This document shows, one piece after another, positions 25,001 through 33,118 of a stretch of DNA of 64,000 nt (position 1 is its first letter; every line of letters starts with the position of its first letter). Below the pieces are notes generated by a model. It made no database searches, was not told where the DNA came from, and saw only the letters and a list, made by a program, of their open reading frames with translations. This DNA comes from Streptomyces sp. MUM 2J (GTDB taxonomy: Bacteria > Actinomycetota > Actinomycetes > Streptomycetales > Streptomycetaceae). The stretch spans positions 1 through 64,000 of the forward strand of contig NZ_JADWYM010000028.1 of assembly GCF_022414535.1 (NCBI RefSeq), read 5' to 3'. The translations under genes and the position numbers were made by a program.

Positions 25001-28000
25001 GCAGCTCGGCCAAGGCCCCTGCCTCGCCGGAGACCGCGGTGGCCGCCGCGCTGTTCACGGCCCCGACGAACAGCCGTCCGGCATAGGGAGTGAGGAGTTC
25101 CTCGACCTCTGCGTGGGGCAGCTCCACGGCGAGCATGCCGCCCTGACCGACCAGGGGTGCGACCGAGGCGGCCCGGCCGGCCACCACGGTCGCGGCCTCG
25201 TCCAGGGTCAGGGCGCCGGCGCTGTGGGCGGCGGCGATCTCGCCGAGGCTGTGGCCGACGACGGCGTCCGGGACGACGCCGAGGGATCGCCAGGCGGCGG
25301 CGAGTGCCGTGTTGACCGCGAACAGCGCCGGTTGCAGGTACTCGGTGCGGTCCAGCGGGGAGAACTCCTCCGGGGCGCGCAGGGCCGTCAGGACGGACCA
25401 GTCGACGTGCCGCCGGAGGGCCTCGTCGATGCGGGACAGCTCGCTGCGGAACGCCTCCGTGTCGGCGAGCAGGTCCAGGCCCATGCCCGGCCACTGGCCG
25501 CCGTGGCCGGGGAACACGAAGGCGACCTTGCCGGCGTGTTCCTCACGGGCCGGCGCCAGGGGTGCCCGGCCGGAGGCCAGCGCCTCCAGGGCGGCGCGCA
25601 GTTCGTCCCGGTCGCCCGCCACGATCGCCGCCCGCCGCTCGAAGTGGCTGCGGTGCCGGGCCAGGGTGTGGGCGATGTCCACCAGAGCGCGGTCGCCCGT
25701 TGCGGCGGCGGCCGGCGCGGCGGTTCCCGGTCCGGGCGCCTTCGCCACGGGGTCGGCCGGGCCGGCGCCGGGCACGGCGGCGTCCGTCGCGGTGCCGGCC
25801 TCGGCGGCGTCCGTCGGTCCGGACTCCGTCCGGGGCGTGACGGCCGGCTCCGTGCCGGCCGGGTCGGTGTCCGTGGCCAGGTGCCGTGCCAGGCGTGCCG
25901 CCTGGCCGCGCACGGCTGCCCCGCTGCGTCCGGACACCACGAACAGCTGCTGTTTCGGAGTGAGGTGACGTTCCGTCGGAAGCCCGGAGGGCGGGGCCTC
26001 CTCCACGACGACGTGGGCATTGGTGCCGCTGATGCCGAAGGCGCTCACGCCGGCGCGCCGGACGTGGCCGGGCGAGGCGGGCCAGCCGGCGGGCTCGTGC
26101 AGCAGTTCCAGCCCGCTGGTCTCCCAGTCGACGTGGCGACTGGGGGCGGCGGCGTGCAGGGTGGCCGGCAGGGTGCCGTGGCGCAGCGCCTGGACGACCT
26201 TGATGAGTCCGGCCACGCCCGACGCCGCCTGTGTGTGGCCGATGTTGGACTTCAGCGAGCCCAGGTACAGGGGCCGGTCCCGGGGGCGTTCGGCGCCGAA
26301 CACGGCGGTGAGGGCGCCCGCCTCGATCGGGTCGCCCAGGGTGGTGCCGGTGCCGTGCGCCTCGACGTAGTCGATGGCGTCGGGGCCCAGGCCGGACCGT
26401 TCCAGGGCGCGGCGGAGGACCTGCTCCTGGGCGGGGCCGTTGGGTGCGGACAGGCCCTGGCTGCGGCCGTCCTGGTTGACTGCGGTGCCGCGCAGCACGG
26501 CCAGCACCTCGTCGCCGTCACGGCGGGCGTCGGCGAGCCGCTTCAGGACGAGCATCCCGGCGCCCTCCGCCCAGATCGCCCCGTCCGCGTCGTCGGAGAA
26601 GGAGCGGCAGCGGCCCGTCGGGGAGAGCCCGCGCAGCCGGCTGAACTCCACGAAGGTCTGCGGGGTCACCATCAGTGTCACGCCTCCGGCGAGGGCGAGG
26701 TCGCACTCCCCCGAGCGCAGCGCCTGGGCGGCCAGGTGGGTGGCGACGAGCGAGGACGAGCAGGCGGTGTCCACGGTCATCGCCGGGCCGTGCAGGCCGA
26801 GCGTGTAGGCGAGGCGTCCGGAGGCGACGCTCGGCGCGGAGCCGGTGCCGACGTACCCGTCCAGCTGGTCCAGGCGGGTTCCGGCGAGGTAGTCGCTGCC
26901 GAACATGCCGACGTAGACGCCGGTGGTACTGCCCGCCAGGTCGGCGGGGACGGTCCCGGCCCGTTCCAGGGCCTCCCACGCGGTCTCCAGCAGCAGGCGC
27001 TGCTGAGGGTCCATGGCGGCGGCCTCCTTCGGGGTGATGCCGAAGAAGCCGGCGTCGAAGGAGTCGATGCCGTCGAGGAAGCCGCCCTCACGCGCGTAGG
27101 AGGTTCCGGGCCGGTCCGGGTCGGGGTCGTAGAGGGCGTCGACGTCGCCCCAGCGGTCGGCCGGGAAGGGGCCCACCGCGTCGCGGCCCTCGGCGACCAG
27201 GCGCCACAGGTCCTCGGGGCCGTCGACGCCTCCGGGCAGGCGGCACGCCATGGCGACGACGGCGATCGGCGCGTCGGGCGCGGGAGCGGACGGGGCACCG
27301 GCAACGGCGGCGCCCGCCGTGCTCGCCGACGGCCCCGGCCGTGCGGCGGGCGCGGGGTCCCGTGCCGCGAGGACACCGGTCAGCAGATGGCCGGTGAGCC
27401 GGGCCGGGGTCGGGTGGTCGAACAGGAGGGTGGCGGGCAGCCGGACCCCGAGGCGGGCGGCGAGACGGTTGCGCAGCTCCACGGCCGTGACCGAGTCCAT
27501 GCCGATCTCCCGCAGCGGCTGCTCGGGGCGGACCGACTCCGCCGCGCGCAGGCCGAGGACGCGGGCGGTCTCCTCACGGACCAGGGCCAGGACCCGGTCG
27601 GCGCGTTCGGTCTCGGGCAGCGCGGCGAGCCGGTCCGCCAGGGCACCGGACCGGCCGGCCGCGCCGGGGGGCGCGGGCAGCAGGGAGCGCCAGAGGGCGC
27701 CCGTGACGGTCTCCCGCAGCCGGGCCGTGTCCAGCGCCCAGGCCACCGTGTGCGGGGCGTTGCGCCGCAGGGACAGCTCGACCAGGTCGCGGCCCTGCTC
27801 GGGGGTGAGGGCCCGGTGTCCGTGGCGGGCCATGCGCGCGAGGTCGGCGTGGCCGGCGGCGAGGCCCTCCCCGGCCCAGGCTCCGAAGGCGATGGACACG
27901 GCGGGCAGGCCGAGCGCCCGGCGGTGGTGGGCGAGCTGGTCGAGGAAGACGTTGGCGGCCGCGTAGTTGGCCTGGCCGGCGCTGCCGACGACGCCGGCGG

Positions 28001-31000
28001 CCGAGGAGACCAGCAGGAAGAGGTCCAGTTCCCGGTCGGCGGTGATCCGGTGCAGATGGGCGGCGCCGTCGGTCTTGGGCCGCAGCACCCGGGCGAGACG
28101 CTCGGGGGTGAGGTCGCCGAGCACGCCGTCGTCCAGGACGCCGGCGCAGTGGACGACACCGCGCAGGTCGTCGACGGGGTCCAGCAGCGCGGCGAGCGCG
28201 GCACCGTCGGCGACGTCGCAGGCGGCGACCTCGACCTGGGTGCCCAGTGCGGTGAGGTCCGCGGTGAGGTCGGCTGCGCGGGGATCGCCGGCCCCCCGGC
28301 GGGAGGTCAGCAGCAGCCGGGGCACGCCCTGTTCGGCGAGCAGCCGGGCGATCGTCCGGCCCACGGCACCCAGGCCGCCGGTGATCAGGACGGTGCCGTC
28401 GGCGGCGAGCGGGGCGGTCCCGCCCGGCCGGGCGCGCACCAGGCGGGGCGCGAGCAACACGCCTTCACGCAAGGCGAGTTCGGGTTCGTCGTGCTGTGCG
28501 GCGGCGACGCGCAGCACGTCCGCGGAGGCCGGGGCGTCGAGGTCGAGGAGGGTCAGGCCCAGCTCCGGGTGCTCGGCACGGGCGGTGCGGGCCAGTCCCC
28601 ACAGCACGGACTGGGCCAGCTGCGGCACCGTGTCGCCGTCGGCGGCGGCGACCGCTCCGCGGGTCACCCACAGCGTCCGCTCCGGCGCCTCGTCCGCCGG
28701 CCGGTCGAGGAGACCCTGCAGCTCGGCGAGCGCGGTGGCCGCCAACTCCTGCGCCGCGGCGCCCGGTTCCCCGTCCGGGAGGGGCCAGACGCGGACGACC
28801 GTGCGCGCCGGGGAGCCGGCGCCGCCGGCCGGCTCCCCGGCGCGCAGGGCCTCGGCGACCTGTGGATCGGTGGGGTCGCCGAGGACGGCCCAGGTGCCCT
28901 CGGCCGGCCCGCCCGCCGCTTCCCCGACGGCGGTCCAGGCCACCTCGTACAGGTGGCGCGCGTTCGGCGAACCGCTGCCCAGGTCGCCCGGGTCGACGGT
29001 CCGCAGCCGCACGTCCCGGAGGCGGCCGGCGAAGAAGCCGTCGCCGTCCCACAGCGTGACGTCCAGGGTGAGGTCGGTGGTGGTGTCCGCGGTGCGCCGC
29101 ACGAGTGCGGTGAGCTCGGTGCCGCCGCCGGGGGGCAGGACGCTGCTGCCGATCGCGACCGGCAGCAGCACCCGGTCGCCGGTGGGGTGGAGGCCGGCGG
29201 CGACGTGCAGGGCTGCGTCGAGGAGCGCCGGGTGGACGGGGTGGGCGTCGGCCGTGTCGCGGGCGGCGGCCGGCAGGGTGAGGCGGGCCAGCAGCGCGTC
29301 GTCGCCGATGCGCACCGCCTCCCGTACACCGCGGAAGGCGGGGCCGTAGGTGAGCCCGCGTTCCGCCAGCCGGCCGTAGGTGTCGGGGCGCCAGGCGGGT
29401 TCGGCGTCGTGCGGCCAGGCAGGCGGCTGCTCCGCGGTGGGCTGCGGCGCGGCGTCGGCCGCGGTCGCGGTGGCGTGCAGGGTCCAGTCACCGGGCTCGG
29501 CACCGCGTGGGCGGCTGTGCACGGTGACCTCGGGGGCGGGGCCGTCGCCGATGACCTCGACGGACACCTCGACCGTGGCGGCGGGGGCCCCGGCCCGGCC
29601 CGGTGCCGCCTGTGGCGCCGGGGAGGGCAGGATCAGGGGGGTGAGCACCAGCAGGCCGGTGAGGTCGGCGGGGGCCTGCGGGCGGGCCTCGGCGAGGGCG
29701 GCGCGGCACAGTTCGAGCAGGGTCGTGCCGGAGACGACGGTCCGGCCGAACACGGTGTGGTCGGGGAGCCAATCGGCGGTGGCCGCGGACCATTCGGAGC
29801 GGAAGGTCCAGCGCGTGGCGTCCGCCGACCGCAGCAGGATGCCGAGCAGCGGGTGCGCGGCTCGGTCGAGGAGGCCCGGGGCCGCGGAGGTGGCCTCCGG
29901 TTCGGTCCAGTGGCGCTGCGCGTCCCAGGCGTAGGTCGGCAGGTCGGCCGGGCCGTGGTCGGCCACCAGCCGGCGCCAGTCGATGTCCCGGCCGTGGGTG
30001 TGGAGTTCGGCGGCGGCCCGGTCCAGGCAGGCCGGCCCGTCCTCGGCGCGGCGCAGCGAGCCGACGGCGACCGGGTCGCAGCCGGTGTCCTCGGCGATCG
30101 TGCGCACCGCGGTGAGCAGGGAGGGGTGGGGGCTGAGCTCGACGAACCAGCGGTAGCCGTCGGCCATCATGCGTGCCGCCGCGGAGGCGAAGCGGACCGG
30201 CTCGCGGAGGTTGGTGTACCAGTAGCCCGCGTCCAGTTCGCCGGTCACCGGCTCGCCGGTCACCGTCGAGTACCAGGCCACGGAGGCGGGGGCGGCGACG
30301 ACGCCGTCGAGTTCCTCGCCGATCCGGGTGCGGATCGGTTCGACGTGTGCGGTGTGCGACGCGTAGTCGACGTCGAGCCGGCGGGCGAAGACCTGCTCGC
30401 GGTCGAGGTCGGCGACGAGGGCGTCGACGGCTGCGGTGTCCCCGGCGACGACGGTGGCGCGGTCGCTGTTGACCGCGGCGACGGACATCTGCCCGTCGTA
30501 CGCGGCGAGCCGGGGTTCCAGCGCGGTCTGCGGGAGGGCGACGACGGCCATGGTCCCGGTGCCCGAGAGCTCCGTCAGGGCCTGGCTGCGCAGGGCGACC
30601 ACGGCGGCGGCGTCGTTGAGGCTGAGGGCCCCGGCGACGCAGGCCGCGGCGACCTCGCCCTGGCTGTGCCCGAGGACGCCGTCCGGACGGATCCCGCGGG
30701 CGCGCCACACGGCGGCGAGGGACACCATCACGGCGAACAGGACGGGCTGGACGACGTCGACGCGGTCCGTGGTGGGGGCGTTCGGGTCGCCGCGCAGCAC
30801 GGAGGCCACCGACCAGCCGGTGAACGGGCGCAGGGCGGCGTCGCAGCGGTCGAGTTCGTCGGCGAACACCGCGTCGCGTTCCAGGAGGTCGCGGGCCATG
30901 CCGGTCCACTGGGCGCCCTGGCCGGGGAAGACGAACGCCACCTTGCCCGCGGGCCGCACGGGCTGGGGGCCGGTGGTGCGGTCGGGGTCGGGCCGGCCCT

Positions 31001-32969
31001 CGGCGAGGGCGTGCAGGGCGGCCAGCAGGTCATCGCGGCCGTCGGCGTGGAGGACGGCACGCTGCTCGAAGTGGGTGCGGTGGTGTGCGAGGGCGGCGGC
31101 GACGGCGGGCAGCGGCAGCTCAGGGGCGGCCGTCAGCGCGGCGTGCAGCCGGGCGGCCTGCCCCCGAAGGGCGGTCAGGCCGCGGGCGGACAGCGGGAAC
31201 AGCGCGGCACCGCGGTCCGCCGCGGGCTCGTCGGTGGGCCGATCCCCCGCGGCGGGGTCGATCGGCTCGCCGGTGCGCCCGGGGGCCGGCGGGACGGTGC
31301 CGGGAGCCTCCTCCAGGACGACGTGGGCGTTGGTGCCGCTGATCCCGAAGGCGCTCACCCCGGCCCGGCGGATCCGGTCGGTGCGGCGCGGCCATGGCTG
31401 CGGGCCGTCCAGCAGGCGCAGTCCGCCGGTTCGCCAGTCGACGTGCTCGGTGGGGGTGCCGGCGTGCAGGGAGGCGGGGATCAGTTCGTGGCGCAGGGCC
31501 AGTACGGTCTTGATGACGCCGCCGATGCCCGCGGCTGCCTGGGTGTGGCCGACGACGGACTTCAGGCTGCCGACGCCCAGGGGCCGGTCGGCGGGACGTC
31601 CGGGGCCGAAGACGGCGGCCAGCGCGTTGCCCTCGACGGGGTCGCCGAGCCGGGTCCCGGTGCCGTGTGCCTCGACGTACTCCAGGTCGGCCGGGGTGAG
31701 CCCGGCGTCCTCCAGGGCGGCGCGCAGGACCCGTTGCTGGGCCGGTCCGTTGGGGGCGCTCAGTCCCTGGCTGCGGCCGTCCTGGTTGATCGCGGAGCCT
31801 TTGACGACCGCGAGGACGGTGTCGCCGTCCCGGCGGGCGTCCGCGAGCCGCTTCAGGAGCACCAGCCCGCAGCCCTCGGCCCACACCACACCGTCGGCGT
31901 CGGTGGAGAACGGGCGGCACGTACCGGTGGGGGACAGCGCCCGCAGCCTGCTGAACTCGACGTGACCGCGGGGTGTCACCAGCAGCGTCGCGCCGCCGGC
32001 GAGGGCGAGGTCGCACTCACCGGCGGCCAGGGCACGCGCCGCCAGGTGCAGGGCGACGAGGGAGGAGGAGCAGGCGGTGTCCACGGTGACGGCCGGGCCG
32101 CCCAGGCCGAGGGCGTAGGCGATGCGGCCGGAGGCGACACTCGGGGCGGAGCCGGTGCCGACGTGGCCGTCGAGCCGGTCGAGGGGGGCGGAGGCGAGGT
32201 AGCCGCTGTCGTACAGGCCGACGTAGACGCCGGTGGAGGTGCCGTCGAGCGTGCCCGGCACGATGCCGGCGCGTTCGAAGGTCTCCCAGGCGGTCTGGAG
32301 GAGCAGACGCTGCTGGGGGTCCATGGTGGCGGCCTCGCGGGGGGAGATCCCGAAGAAGGCCGCGTCGAAGCGGTCGATGCCGTCGAGGTAGCCCCCGCGC
32401 AGGGTGTAGGCGGTACCGGTGGCCTCGGGATCGGGGTCGTACAGGCCGTGGGTGTCCCAACGGCCCGCGGGGACCTCGCCGATGGCGTCCTCGCCCGAGG
32501 TGAGAAGCCGCCACAGGGCGTCGGGGTCGTCCGCGCCGCCGGGGAGGTGGCAGGCCAGCGAGATGATCGCGATGTCGTCGCCGGTGGTGCGCGGCGGCGC
32601 GTCGGCGGGTGGTGGGGCGGACGGCACGCGCGGGGGGCTCAGTACGGCGTCGGCCACGGCGGCGAGGGTGGGGTGGTCGAACAGGAGCGTCGGTTCGATG
32701 GTGCGGCCGGTGTGCCGGGACAGCTCTGTCCCCAGGGCGACCAACTGCCGTGATCCCAGGCCGTACTCGGCGAGGGGACGGTGCGGGTCGAGGGTCGCCG
32801 GGTCGGTTCCGGCCGCTTCGGCGACGGCTGACGCGAGCCAGGCCCGGATGTCCTCGGGGGCCGCTGCGGACGGCTCCGGGGACTGTGCTCGGGACTCGTC
32901 GCGGAGCTGTTCGGAGGACGGTTCGGTCGGCCGTCCGGAGGACGGTTTCGGGGACTCGTGCGCAGACAT
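19005..32969 (-). CDS. Bimodular type I PKS with terminal condensation and FkbH-like domains
   Basis: This 4654-residue synthase has ACP1 (~50-115, YGLGS), KS1 (130-555, DTACSSS Cys ~300), AT1 (677-975, GHSQGE and YASH, methylmalonyl type), DH1 (1040-1320), KR1 (1520-1735, LDD and ANYAAAN, B type) and ACP2 (~1826). Module 2 has KS2 (1898-2325, Cys ~2070), AT2 (2480-2785, GHSLGE and FASH), DH2 (2850-3110, HQVTGETWLP intact), KR2 (3340-3560, LDD) and ACP3 (~3647, GLDS). A condensation domain (3712-4130, HHAVSDL) and an FkbH-like HAD region (from ~4137, DGDETLWGG ~4320) with a GNAT-like tail finish it. No ER is present. DH1 has Ser for the last Pro of HxxxGxxxxP. ATG 32969 is preferred over 33050, whose frame runs through tandem repeats and lacks a ribosome-binding site. 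ACP1 is the likely FAAL partner. Confidence 0.88.
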   Translation of the reverse strand: MSAHESPKPSSGRPTEPSSEQLRDESRAQSPEPSAAAPEDIRAWLASAVAEAAGTDPATLDPHRPLAEYGLGSRQLVALGTELSRHTGRTIEPTLLFDHPTLAAVADAVLSPPRVPSAPPPADAPPRTTGDDIAIISLACHLPGGADDPDALWRLLTSGEDAIGEVPAGRWDTHGLYDPDPEATGTAYTLRGGYLDGIDRFDAAFFGISPREAATMDPQQRLLLQTAWETFERAGIVPGTLDGTSTGVYVGLYDSGYLASAPLDRLDGHVGTGSAPSVASGRIAYALGLGGPAVTVDTACSSSLVALHLAARALAAGECDLALAGGATLLVTPRGHVEFSRLRALSPTGTCRPFSTDADGVVWAEGCGLVLLKRLADARRDGDTVLAVVKGSAINQDGRSQGLSAPNGPAQQRVLRAALEDAGLTPADLEYVEAHGTGTRLGDPVEGNALAAVFGPGRPADRPLGVGSLKSVVGHTQAAAGIGGVIKTVLALRHELIPASLHAGTPTEHVDWRTGGLRLLDGPQPWPRRTDRIRRAGVSAFGISGTNAHVVLEEAPGTVPPAPGRTGEPIDPAAGDRPTDEPAADRGAALFPLSARGLTALRGQAARLHAALTAAPELPLPAVAAALAHHRTHFEQRAVLHADGRDDLLAALHALAEGRPDPDRTTGPQPVRPAGKVAFVFPGQGAQWTGMARDLLERDAVFADELDRCDAALRPFTGWSVASVLRGDPNAPTTDRVDVVQPVLFAVMVSLAAVWRARGIRPDGVLGHSQGEVAAACVAGALSLNDAAAVVALRSQALTELSGTGTMAVVALPQTALEPRLAAYDGQMSVAAVNSDRATVVAGDTAAVDALVADLDREQVFARRLDVDYASHTAHVEPIRTRIGEELDGVVAAPASVAWYSTVTGEPVTGELDAGYWYTNLREPVRFASAAARMMADGYRWFVELSPHPSLLTAVRTIAEDTGCDPVAVGSLRRAEDGPACLDRAAAELHTHGRDIDWRRLVADHGPADLPTYAWDAQRHWTEPEATSAAPGLLDRAAHPLLGILLRSADATRWTFRSEWSAATADWLPDHTVFGRTVVSGTTLLELCRAALAEARPQAPADLTGLLVLTPLILPSPAPQAAPGRAGAPAATVEVSVEVIGDGPAPEVTVHSRPRGAEPGDWTLHATATAADAAPQPTAEQPPAWPHDAEPAWRPDTYGRLAERGLTYGPAFRGVREAVRIGDDALLARLTLPAAARDTADAHPVHPALLDAALHVAAGLHPTGDRVLLPVAIGSSVLPPGGGTELTALVRRTADTTTDLTLDVTLWDGDGFFAGRLRDVRLRTVDPGDLGSGSPNARHLYEVAWTAVGEAAGGPAEGTWAVLGDPTDPQVAEALRAGEPAGGAGSPARTVVRVWPLPDGEPGAAAQELAATALAELQGLLDRPADEAPERTLWVTRGAVAAADGDTVPQLAQSVLWGLARTARAEHPELGLTLLDLDAPASADVLRVAAAQHDEPELALREGVLLAPRLVRARPGGTAPLAADGTVLITGGLGAVGRTIARLLAEQGVPRLLLTSRRGAGDPRAADLTADLTALGTQVEVAACDVADGAALAALLDPVDDLRGVVHCAGVLDDGVLGDLTPERLARVLRPKTDGAAHLHRITADRELDLFLLVSSAAGVVGSAGQANYAAANVFLDQLAHHRRALGLPAVSIAFGAWAGEGLAAGHADLARMARHGHRALTPEQGRDLVELSLRRNAPHTVAWALDTARLRETVTGALWRSLLPAPPGAAGRSGALADRLAALPETERADRVLALVREETARVLGLRAAESVRPEQPLREIGMDSVTAVELRNRLAARLGVRLPATLLFDHPTPARLTGHLLTGVLAARDPAPAARPGPSASTAGAAVAGAPSAPAPDAPIAVVAMACRLPGGVDGPEDLWRLVAEGRDAVGPFPADRWGDVDALYDPDPDRPGTSYAREGGFLDGIDSFDAGFFGITPKEAAAMDPQQRLLLETAWEALERAGTVPADLAGSTTGVYVGMFGSDYLAGTRLDQLDGYVGTGSAPSVASGRLAYTLGLHGPAMTVDTACSSSLVATHLAAQALRSGECDLALAGGVTLMVTPQTFVEFSRLRGLSPTGRCRSFSDDADGAIWAEGAGMLVLKRLADARRDGDEVLAVLRGTAVNQDGRSQGLSAPNGPAQEQVLRRALERSGLGPDAIDYVEAHGTGTTLGDPIEAGALTAVFGAERPRDRPLYLGSLKSNIGHTQAASGVAGLIKVVQALRHGTLPATLHAAAPSRHVDWETSGLELLHEPAGWPASPGHVRRAGVSAFGISGTNAHVVVEEAPPSGLPTERHLTPKQQLFVVSGRSGAAVRGQAARLARHLATDTDPAGTEPAVTPRTESGPTDAAEAGTATDAAVPGAGPADPVAKAPGPGTAAPAAAATGDRALVDIAHTLARHRSHFERRAAIVAGDRDELRAALEALASGRAPLAPAREEHAGKVAFVFPGHGGQWPGMGLDLLADTEAFRSELSRIDEALRRHVDWSVLTALRAPEEFSPLDRTEYLQPALFAVNTALAAAWRSLGVVPDAVVGHSLGEIAAAHSAGALTLDEAATVVAGRAASVAPLVGQGGMLAVELPHAEVEELLTPYAGRLFVGAVNSAAATAVSGEAGALAELRRDLADRGVPTRPLSTPFASHSPLMEPLRAAFTGRLAGVHGRTTETPLYSTVLAEPVPGDRLDAAHWFANLRRPVRFADTVRRMLDDGFRYFVELSPHPSLTAAVEAVAAEAGVDAVTVPSLRRRRDGRGQLLRGVGELYAAGHTPDWTALHPQGRRVDLPTYAFARERHWLAPAPPTAPGASPLLATHVEASDEPDRHLFQTEIDLRDSRFAYLADHQVTGETWLPGAAFLDMALEAASAAGHGPELHLGGIRFVRPLRLAPDRPARLQLVLRPAADGRRDFTIASTTASGTRWEQHVTGHVLTDEAPAAEAEHPGESCGDPVDLPAAYAALAGLGIDYGPAFRALETGRRTATAAEGRLAERPAAGHLLHPAVLDAAFHTAALPGEAPRGRAFVPAGAARLRFTGRRTTPVGVTCHLRSAAGDVAVFDLRLWDADDRLLLIVEGFELAALSPLDGALYETRWQPRPPASGTPAAGGWLVLADGTGVGAELAARLPESVPCVLARSGRAYATEGPGRYVLDPADPQQLARLLDDAFPDAPPARVVQLSALDAPEITDERTAREAARVCCLSTLHLVRAFTARQQPAPRLFVVVRGTQAAGDSTRVTHPQQALAWGFTLSLAQEHPELAATLVDLPPQGGLDALWTQLWHADDERLVALSDSGRTVPRLARTRPDGDGAGDSAPDGVHLITGGLGGLGRVVAERLVRRGVRRLALLGRGSPDAETARWIDGLEQRGVDVHLPRADVADRAALAAALDGVRRAAGPIVRIVHAAGVLDDATAANLTPERVLRVLDPKVLGTAHLTELVPEARHMVLFASAAGLLGSAGQSAYAAANAFLDAWAHHLSRTGRPALSLDWGAWAGIGMVAASGPRAAETGRSGLIAFTPEEGGELFDRVLSTGRRQLAPLALDRELLALAPDAARTRPILAGLVPVPAGGQTADGLVQKVFAAPAGEERTTWLEAYVRARVGEVSGGTVDASATTALNELGLDSLMLVRLRNTFARELGAELPAADVFAATDIRGLSRTLADALPERPLPAAAPSPADPGDTVPETAVFPATRDVVRLLRSARPGMPDAAHGVGLAVRLTTPTTCEELTAVLDRLTARHAALRTAVVTGSEDGQRFLRVDRSPQRPLLRWTELPGDVPPDAAERLRVLLEEPFDLTRTSLWRFELLDSGPHGQLLVYGAHHAVSDLQSLLLVAGEIDAELSGAELDGTATNRDVAALVEAQRDGGGGPDDEWRAAFHGSERLDLELSRPRPAARTYRAGSVTAVIPDGLMDRVTAAASRLAVTPAAFCLGTLTVLLARKRHRERFALAVPVDTRIHADAPDAVGFYGVPVPFPAEARRGEQVAAVLRRTGDRLQRLLERGAAFTDVLATLTRQGLHRQDAPLVEVYFNYVRSAHRTTRLEVLPAGTGHSDLDLMVTMTPDAGRIRLDHNLDILDADAAAGLAEEFLHLLGETARDPAVPVRPAGGHLAVAATFALGNLPLMCRTAVDEGSGDAPLTVTEAPYHQVLATLQDPTSVFCDPATAVGVVLLRAADLERFGPVDDALLAELRAAYPAALRSLAERTRKPLLVGFLPCARPDERLTRWEEAVAADLDGTPGIAVLGPGEWTRHHPVDEPFDERTERLAHLPFTPPFQAAVALRLAEAVHAVRRPVPKVIAVDGDETLWGGVAGETGPGSVDLTGPRELLARRLLQWRAAGALLVLVSNNDDATVRAVLDRPDSPLRAEHFSVVSAAWEPKPDRLAQAARTLNLGLDSFLFLDDNPAEIARMRAALPQVLSVTCPPADRMEEFLGRLWPLVPAAATAEDALRARFYDQERERDAVREASGFEEFLQRLELEVEVRALTEDDVQRAEQLVRRTNQFTLRARSADGGDLARWRERGEVWTAAARDRFGDYGQIGLLAVGAEDDRLDVLAWLMSCRALGRGVEERLLSRLADRADELGCTKVRLTAERTQRNAPARRLLAALGGADPDDERLEIVTTPEHLRAFRSWQQQ

Positions 32970-33009
32970 CGGGGCAGGGGTGTCCTCAGGAATGGGGGGT
33001 GGCGTGTAC

Positions 33010-33112
33010 GGCGGGCGGCCCGTGGCGGTGGCAGCGGGCGGCCCCGGCATGCTCGGCGGGCGGCCCGCAGGGTGTTCGGCAGACCGCCCGTGGTGTGTAC
33101 GGCGGGCGGCCC
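33010..33112. repeat. Five-unit degenerate tandem repeat, about 23-base period
   Basis: The core GGCGGGCGGCCC, with variants, recurs at 33010, 33033, 33055, 33078 and 33101, at 22-23 base spacing, filling most of the gap between the FAAL stop and the synthase start. The outermost copies share the 18 bases GTGTACGGCGGGCGGCCC exactly. The period is not a multiple of three, arguing against a coding role. Its role is unknown. Confidence 0.7.
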
Positions 33113-33118
33113 ACGGCG

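Noticed and set aside
23600..29000. Enoylreductase domain in either PKS module
   Set aside because: The stretches between DH and KR show only the KR structural subdomain; no NADPH-binding ER motif was found.
24057..32753. A plus-strand open frame of almost 2900 codons opposite the PKS gene
   Set aside because: It is the antisense shadow of the synthase in GC-rich DNA; its translation is Gly/Ala/Arg-rich without any domain, while the minus strand carries intact KS, AT and KR motifs.
32970..33050. N-terminal extension of the PKS to an ATG at 33050
   Set aside because: The added residues come from the tandem-repeat region, are low complexity and lack a ribosome-binding site.
33010..33112. CRISPR array
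   Set aside because: Repeats are short, degenerate and nearly contiguous without variable spacers of normal length, and no cas gene is present.
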